A stretch of 64,000 nt of DNA from Enteractinococcus coprophilus (GTDB lineage Bacteria; Actinomycetota; Actinomycetes; Actinomycetales; Micrococcaceae). The DNA lies in NCBI RefSeq assembly GCF_006716305.1, contig NZ_VFOU01000001.1, positions 62,001 through 126,000 of the forward strand, written 5' to 3'. The position numbers were made by a program, and so were the translations under genes. This document shows positions 60,495 to 64,000 of this stretch, in pieces. The notes beneath the pieces were generated by a model. The model worked only from the letters and a program-made list of their open reading frames with translations, had not been told where the DNA came from and made no database searches. Position 1 is the first letter of the stretch. The number at the start of each line of letters is the position of its first letter.

Positions 60495-61088
60495 TTAGGC
60501 GGCTTTGCGCACGTTACGGGCCGCTTTGCGAGCAGCTTTGCGCTCTTCGCGGGCTGCTTCACGAGCCGATTCGAGAGCCTTTTGCTGCTCTTCGCGAGCG
60601 CTTTGGATCGCTTCGACCTTCTGTTCTTTCGCATCCTGAATCTTGGTCGCGCGGCGTTTGGCAGCTCTGCGACGACGCGATGAGGTGTTCAACATGGAAT
60701 CAACAATCATGGAGACCCCGGCACCCAGCATCCAAACATCTTTGGCAACCGGAGTGCCTTCCTGAGTCGGACGCACACCGTCTTCCTGGGTCATACCAGG
60801 AGTATTGAGATACATGTTAAGCATGCCGGCGGAAAACACACTGAGCGCAGCTCCTGCAAACCAGCCCGGAACTTTTGGAATCAACTGCGCTGCACCGACA
60901 CCGATTTCGGTGACCGCGATGAACTTACGGAACGCAGCCGGTGACATATCAGCCAGGACAGGGACACCATTGGAGGCCATCTGTTGCAAACCTTCGGCTT
61001 CTTCATCTGACAAGCTGAGCTTGGAAATACCAGAGTTCAGGACAAACGCACCGGTGGTCAAACGTATTGGCAGCTGAGCTAAGCTCAT
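60495..61088 (-). CDS. DoxX-like membrane protein with lysine/arginine-rich tail
   Basis: A 197-residue protein. The N-terminal part (LPIRLTTGAFVLNSGISKL) with four helices to about residue 125 looks like the DoxX/DoxD fold. The last 70 residues form a highly charged helix with repeated EQQKALESAREAAREERKAA, ending KAARNVRKAA, a probable coiled coil or nucleic-acid/phospholipid-binding tail. ATG at 61088 with GAAGGA 6 nt upstream. Function unknown. Confidence 0.78.
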   Translation of the reverse strand: MSLAQLPIRLTTGAFVLNSGISKLSLSDEEAEGLQQMASNGVPVLADMSPAAFRKFIAVTEIGVGAAQLIPKVPGWFAGAALSVFSAGMLNMYLNTPGMTQEDGVRPTQEGTPVAKDVWMLGAGVSMIVDSMLNTSSRRRRAAKRRATKIQDAKEQKVEAIQSAREEQQKALESAREAAREERKAARKAARNVRKAA

Positions 61089-61296
61089 AAGTCTTCCTTC
61101 CATTCGGGACTCGTTATGGTTAACTGTAATACTTTCTTGACCAAATCCAACACGTTCCATGTGCGCACAGACTGCACATGCGAAACATCCCTGCCAGTGA
61201 AGTGCCTCAACGGGCATGAACTTGCCACCTCGCAAGGTCACTGCGCACCCGAACAAACTGTGACCATCCGCCATCCGAAAGATTCAACGAAACACC
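61089..61296. other. divergent region DoxX-like / trmB
   Basis: A 208-nt gap. I see no supported gene. It contains an AT-rich segment at about 61110-61150 that may carry promoters for both sides, and a weak CGAAAGATT near the trmB start. Confidence 0.3.
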
Positions 61297-62256
61297 ATGA
61301 CGCCGACTTCTCAGCACTCTGATACCCCGCGATCTCCGCAAGAACCCGTCTCAAAGCAACAGCCAAACGACGCTGCGACCCGCCATGAGCCCGCCGAGCT
61401 GGACGAGATCCCCAAGGGGTATCAGCAGGTCGAAACTCGGGAAGGAATCAAGATCGTCCGCGACGGCCCGGTATCTTTCGTGCGTCGTGAACTGGCGATG
61501 TCCCCCACCCGCCAACGTCTATGGCAGGACCATATGGGCACCACGATTCTGCCGGTCACTCGCACCTTTGCCGATACTTCCGTTGCTCCTCAATCACATC
61601 TCAATGTGGCCGAAGTCTGGGGACAGGCTGGCCCGCTGATCGTCGATATCGGGGTGGGACATGGCGAATCGACCTTCGCCGGAGCAGTGCAGCATCCCGA
61701 GGCGAACTTCTTAGCGGTGGAAGTGTACCGCCCCGGACTAGCCAAACTCCTAGACCGCGTGGTGACTGAGGGTGTAACCAATGTGCGAATGGTCGAGGCC
61801 AATGCACCAGAAGTGCTTGACCACATGCTCGCCGCCGGGGCTGCACAAGAAGTCTGGATCTTTTTCTCGGATCCGTGGCAGAAGAATCGCTACCACAAGC
61901 GTCGGTTGATCCAATCCAAATTCTTAGACCAGGTGGCGCGGGTCCTGGCCCCCGGCGGAATCCTGCGTTTGGCCACCGACTGGTCCAATTATGCGGCCCA
62001 GATGCGCGAGGTGGCTGATACTCATCCGGCCTTTGAAAACCTCCATCCAGGACGGTTAGCCGGACCAGACTCACCGCTAACGCTGGCGAGGTTGCACGGC
62101 ACGGATAATGAAATCCCACAACCGCTAACAGAAGCACTTGATGAAGTCGGCGGCTGGGCTCCCAGGTTTGAAACCCGCCCGGTCACGAGTTTTGAGTCTA
62201 AAGCACAACGTGCGGGTCGCTATATCTTTGATCTGGCCTACCAAAAAATCGACTAA
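61297..62256 (+). CDS. trmB: tRNA (guanine-N7-)-methyltransferase
   Basis: Forms m7G46 in tRNA. The 319 residues are longer than the ~240 typical because of an N-terminal polar extension of about 65 residues. SAM motif IVDIGVGHGESTFAGA, acidic VEVYRPG, and the catalytic FFSDPWQKNRYHKRRLIQ (about 189-206, the PDPWPKxRHxKRR block) are visible, then LRLATDWSNYA. The ATG at 61297 is the first in frame; an ATG nearer the core (about codon 69) could be used instead. Confidence 0.92.
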   Translation: MTPTSQHSDTPRSPQEPVSKQQPNDAATRHEPAELDEIPKGYQQVETREGIKIVRDGPVSFVRRELAMSPTRQRLWQDHMGTTILPVTRTFADTSVAPQSHLNVAEVWGQAGPLIVDIGVGHGESTFAGAVQHPEANFLAVEVYRPGLAKLLDRVVTEGVTNVRMVEANAPEVLDHMLAAGAAQEVWIFFSDPWQKNRYHKRRLIQSKFLDQVARVLAPGGILRLATDWSNYAAQMREVADTHPAFENLHPGRLAGPDSPLTLARLHGTDNEIPQPLTEALDEVGGWAPRFETRPVTSFESKAQRAGRYIFDLAYQKID

Positions 62257-62291
62257 GACCAGGGTGATCACACGCCGGACTGTGGACGACA

Positions 62292-62324
62292 ACAGCCGGA
62301 TCCGATGACTCGGGATCCGGCTGT
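62292..62324. terminator. hairpin between trmB and hspR
   Basis: ACAGCCGGATCC (62292-62303) and GGATCCGGCTGT (62313-62324) form a 12-bp perfect stem. It lies 36 nt after trmB and 54 nt beyond the hspR stop, in convergent orientation. Confidence 0.78.
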
Positions 62325-62377
62325 CAGATGCTCATAGCTCTGGCCAAGATGCGCGACACACACCTCGTCAAAGCTTG

Positions 62378-62914
62378 TCAGCGTGGCAAGGCATACCGTG
62401 GGCGGTTGAGCGCATACCGCGGTGTGGATTGTTCCAGGGCGAACATCACGGCTTGTTCGACCCGGTCGCGGTCGAAGCGCTGACGACGCCGTTCTTCGCG
62501 GTAGGCGCGCGCGGCGTCGTCGTGATGCTGGTGGTTGGGTTCTGTGAGACCGTGAATATTCGTCGTCACGCCAGAAGACCCGGCAGTAAAGGTGCGGGAG
62601 AAGGACACGTGGGATCGCATCACGGCAATTTGGTCGACCAGGTCGCTGACCGTATCGCGGAGTTCTTGGACTTCTTCCTCCAGCTCGACGATACGGCGGA
62701 TGCCTTCCAATGAGACCCCGTCACGAGACAACGATTGAATCCGCCGTAACCGCCGGACATCTTCGGCGGAGTATCGGCGTTGGCCGCCAGCTTGGCGCGC
62801 AGGCACCACCAGTCCCATGCGGTCATATTGCCGCAGGGTCTGGGGGTGCATGTCGGCCAGCTGGGCCGCGACCGAAATGACGTAGACCGGATCGTGTTTG
62901 TGACGGCTGACCAT
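62378..62914 (-). CDS. hspR: heat-shock repressor HspR (MerR family)
   Basis: MerR-type repressor of the dnaK operon and clpB in actinobacteria, acting with DnaK as co-repressor. The 178 residues begin VYVISVAAQLADMHPQTLRQY (winged helix), then GGQRRYSAEDVRRLRRI and a coiled-coil ELEEEVQELRDTV. The tail of about 75 residues is longer than in Streptomyces and is rich in Arg, Gln and His. The ATG at 62914 overlaps the dnaJ stop (TAATG). Confidence 0.94.
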   Translation of the reverse strand: MVSRHKHDPVYVISVAAQLADMHPQTLRQYDRMGLVVPARQAGGQRRYSAEDVRRLRRIQSLSRDGVSLEGIRRIVELEEEVQELRDTVSDLVDQIAVMRSHVSFSRTFTAGSSGVTTNIHGLTEPNHQHHDDAARAYREERRRQRFDRDRVEQAVMFALEQSTPRYALNRPRYALPR

Positions 62915-63864
62915 TACAACTTAGCCTTCTTTACCAGCTCGGCCCTCGGATCAATGCCGGCGGTTGCCGCACGGTAGGCTTCCACTGCGGCGTGCGCCTC
63001 GTCACTGAGGTTGGTGGGCACATCGATGACCAGTTCGACGAGCAGATCACCAGTGCGTTTGGCGGTCTTCACGCCTCGCCCGCGCAATCGCAGGACACGG
63101 CCCGACGACGATCCGGCAGGAACTCCGATTTTCACGGCACCTTCCAGGGTTGGCACTTCGATCGTAGTACCCAGAACCGCCTCATCGAAAGAGACGGGTA
63201 CCTTGATCCGGATATTGTAGTCATCACGTTCGAAAACCGGATGCGGGGTCACCGAGACTTTGACCATCAGGTCGCCTCGCCCACCGGTCCCCTGTTGTCC
63301 TTTGCCTTTGACGCGCATCGTTTGGCCATCTTTGACTCCGGCCGGGATGCGCACCTCGGTGGGGGCCCCGTAACCGGTGTTGACCTTGACGGTCGTGCCG
63401 CGAATGGCATCGGCGAAGCTGATCGTGATGGCACTTTTCAAATCAGCACCTTTGGTTGGCGCCTGTTGAAAACCGCCGAAGCTTTGGCCGCCGCCAAATC
63501 CACCGAACATATCACTGAATCCGGCGTTGCGGCCGCCACCCCCACCTCCAGCTTGGCCAAACAGTCCCGAGAAGATATCCTCAAATCCTCCTTGGCCGGC
63601 CCCGGGCGCGGTGAAGCGCGCGCCACCGGTTCGCATAGCACGCAGCTGATCATATTCTTGGCGCTGTGTCGGATCCGACAGCACAGTGTTGGCTTCGGTG
63701 ATTTCTTTGAAGCGTTGCTCTGCTGTGGCGTCGTTGGGGTTGGCGTCGGGGTGATATTTACGGGCGAGTTTGCGGTAAGCCTTTTTGATCTCGGCGTCGC
63801 TGGCGTCTTTGTCGACACCTAAAATGGCGTAGAAATCTTTTTCTAGCCAGTCTTGTGAGGCCAT
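62914..63864 (-). CDS. dnaJ: DnaJ-type co-chaperone without zinc finger
   Basis: J-domain chaperone of 316 residues encoded between grpE and hspR. The J domain (about 8-75) holds the HPD motif in ARKYHPDANP, followed by a Gly/Phe-rich region (GGGGGGRNAGF, MFGGFGGGQSF) and two C-terminal substrate domains. The four CxxCxGxG repeats of type I DnaJ are absent, so this is a CbpA-like type II architecture. ATG at 63864 with CAGGAGGG 7 nt upstream. Confidence 0.93.
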   Translation of the reverse strand: MASQDWLEKDFYAILGVDKDASDAEIKKAYRKLARKYHPDANPNDATAEQRFKEITEANTVLSDPTQRQEYDQLRAMRTGGARFTAPGAGQGGFEDIFSGLFGQAGGGGGGRNAGFSDMFGGFGGGQSFGGFQQAPTKGADLKSAITISFADAIRGTTVKVNTGYGAPTEVRIPAGVKDGQTMRVKGKGQQGTGGRGDLMVKVSVTPHPVFERDDYNIRIKVPVSFDEAVLGTTIEVPTLEGAVKIGVPAGSSSGRVLRLRGRGVKTAKRTGDLLVELVIDVPTNLSDEAHAAVEAYRAATAGIDPRAELVKKAKL

Positions 63865-63879
63865 GGGATCTCCCTCCTG

Positions 63880-64000
63880 TTATTCGTCACCGGCGGAGAC
63901 CATCACTTGAGCGGCGCGTAGCACGCGTTCGTTATACAGGTAACCGTTGCGGAATACTTGCACGATGTGTTCGGCGGCAACCTCTTGCGATGGTTGACGC
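63880..64000 (-). CDS. grpE: GrpE nucleotide exchange factor, 5' part outside window
   Basis: The last 40 codons are visible, reading VAAEHIVQVFRNGYLYN then ERVLRAAQVMVSAGDE and TAA at 63880-63882. The pattern GY-x-L-x(3)-RVLR-x-A-x-V is the C-terminal beta-domain hallmark of GrpE. The stop is 15 nt before the dnaJ ATG, so grpE-dnaJ-hspR is one operon, with dnaK presumably upstream outside the window. Confidence 0.9.
   Translation of the reverse strand, partial: RQPSQEVAAEHIVQVFRNGYLYNERVLRAAQVMVSAGDE

Noticed and set aside
61116-61322. Possible 68-codon gene in the DoxX-like/trmB gap
   Set aside because: No ribosome site, overlaps the trmB start, no family resemblance; the cysteines look incidental.
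62992-63822. Open frame of 276 codons antisense to dnaJ
   Set aside because: A mirror of Gly-rich dnaJ codons; no support.
1-64000. Mobile element, prophage or defence island
   Set aside because: No transposase, integrase, direct-repeat boundary, restriction-modification or toxin-antitoxin pair was found. The HNH gene alone is a common actinobacterial family and not evidence for one.

Overview
The window is a stretch of actinobacterial chromosome, most likely from the Micrococcales (Micrococcaceae-like), with fairly high but not extreme GC. The evidence is a set of lineage-typical genes: BldC, DUF3073, DUF4229, HspR with a HAIR-type operator, the helicase/secretion-neighbourhood Tad cluster, the system II cytochrome c genes next to menaquinone genes, a MarP-like protease and a septum-formation lipid-anchor-type protein. 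I see no rRNA, tRNA, CRISPR array, insertion sequence or prophage. Nearly all of the sequence is coding, with many 1-4 nt gene overlaps and many strong intrinsic terminators between convergent genes.

Layout. 1-2.3 kb: 3' end of ddh (meso-DAP dehydrogenase) and a DUF222/HNH endonuclease gene. 2.3-13.4 kb, respiration: a tyrosine phosphatase divergent from menB-menE-menA, then (minus strand) a histidine phosphatase, tlpA, ccdA, resB and ccsB for cytochrome c maturation, and bldC-glutaredoxin-rex. 13.5-18.4 kb: an AcuC-type deacetylase, TrkH/TrkA potassium uptake and an FAD oxidoreductase. 18.4-26.3 kb: a minus-strand run trhO, methyltransferase, topA, ppx, a sugar isomerase-like gene and proC. 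26.4-33.6 kb: a GNAT gene and a DEAH/DUF1998 helicase, convergent with a seven-gene Tad pilus operon. 33.7-41.7 kb: nudix-nth, acs, metP-metS, marP and crp. 41.8-52.8 kb: RidA, DUF4177, a class A PBP with a metallophosphoesterase, purC/purD, and a plus-strand run of asparaginase, SCP-like, membrane protein, purF and purM. 53-64 kb: sirtuin, DUF3073, septum-formation protein, clpB, lipoprotein, YihY, a DoxX-like protein, trmB, hspR, dnaJ and the 3' end of grpE.

How it fits together. Menaquinone synthesis, cytochrome c assembly, and redox sensing by Rex sit side by side and describe an aerobic electron-transport programme. Acs, AcuC, the sirtuin and possibly the GNAT protein could form an acetyl-CoA/lysine acetylation loop, and CRP-like sites precede acs and crp. 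HspR, DnaJ and GrpE at one end are tied to clpB by a HAIR-like operator.

I do not see an obviously new defence or mobile system. The most unusual signals are: one 7-bp palindrome that seems to serve as the -10 element of two divergent leaderless genes; a head-to-head pair of DnaA-box sequences before the HNH gene; a CpaE/Ssd-like protein without a P-loop; a hairpin directly after the pilin gene; and the apparent absence of the heme genes expected between rex and the cytochrome c genes.
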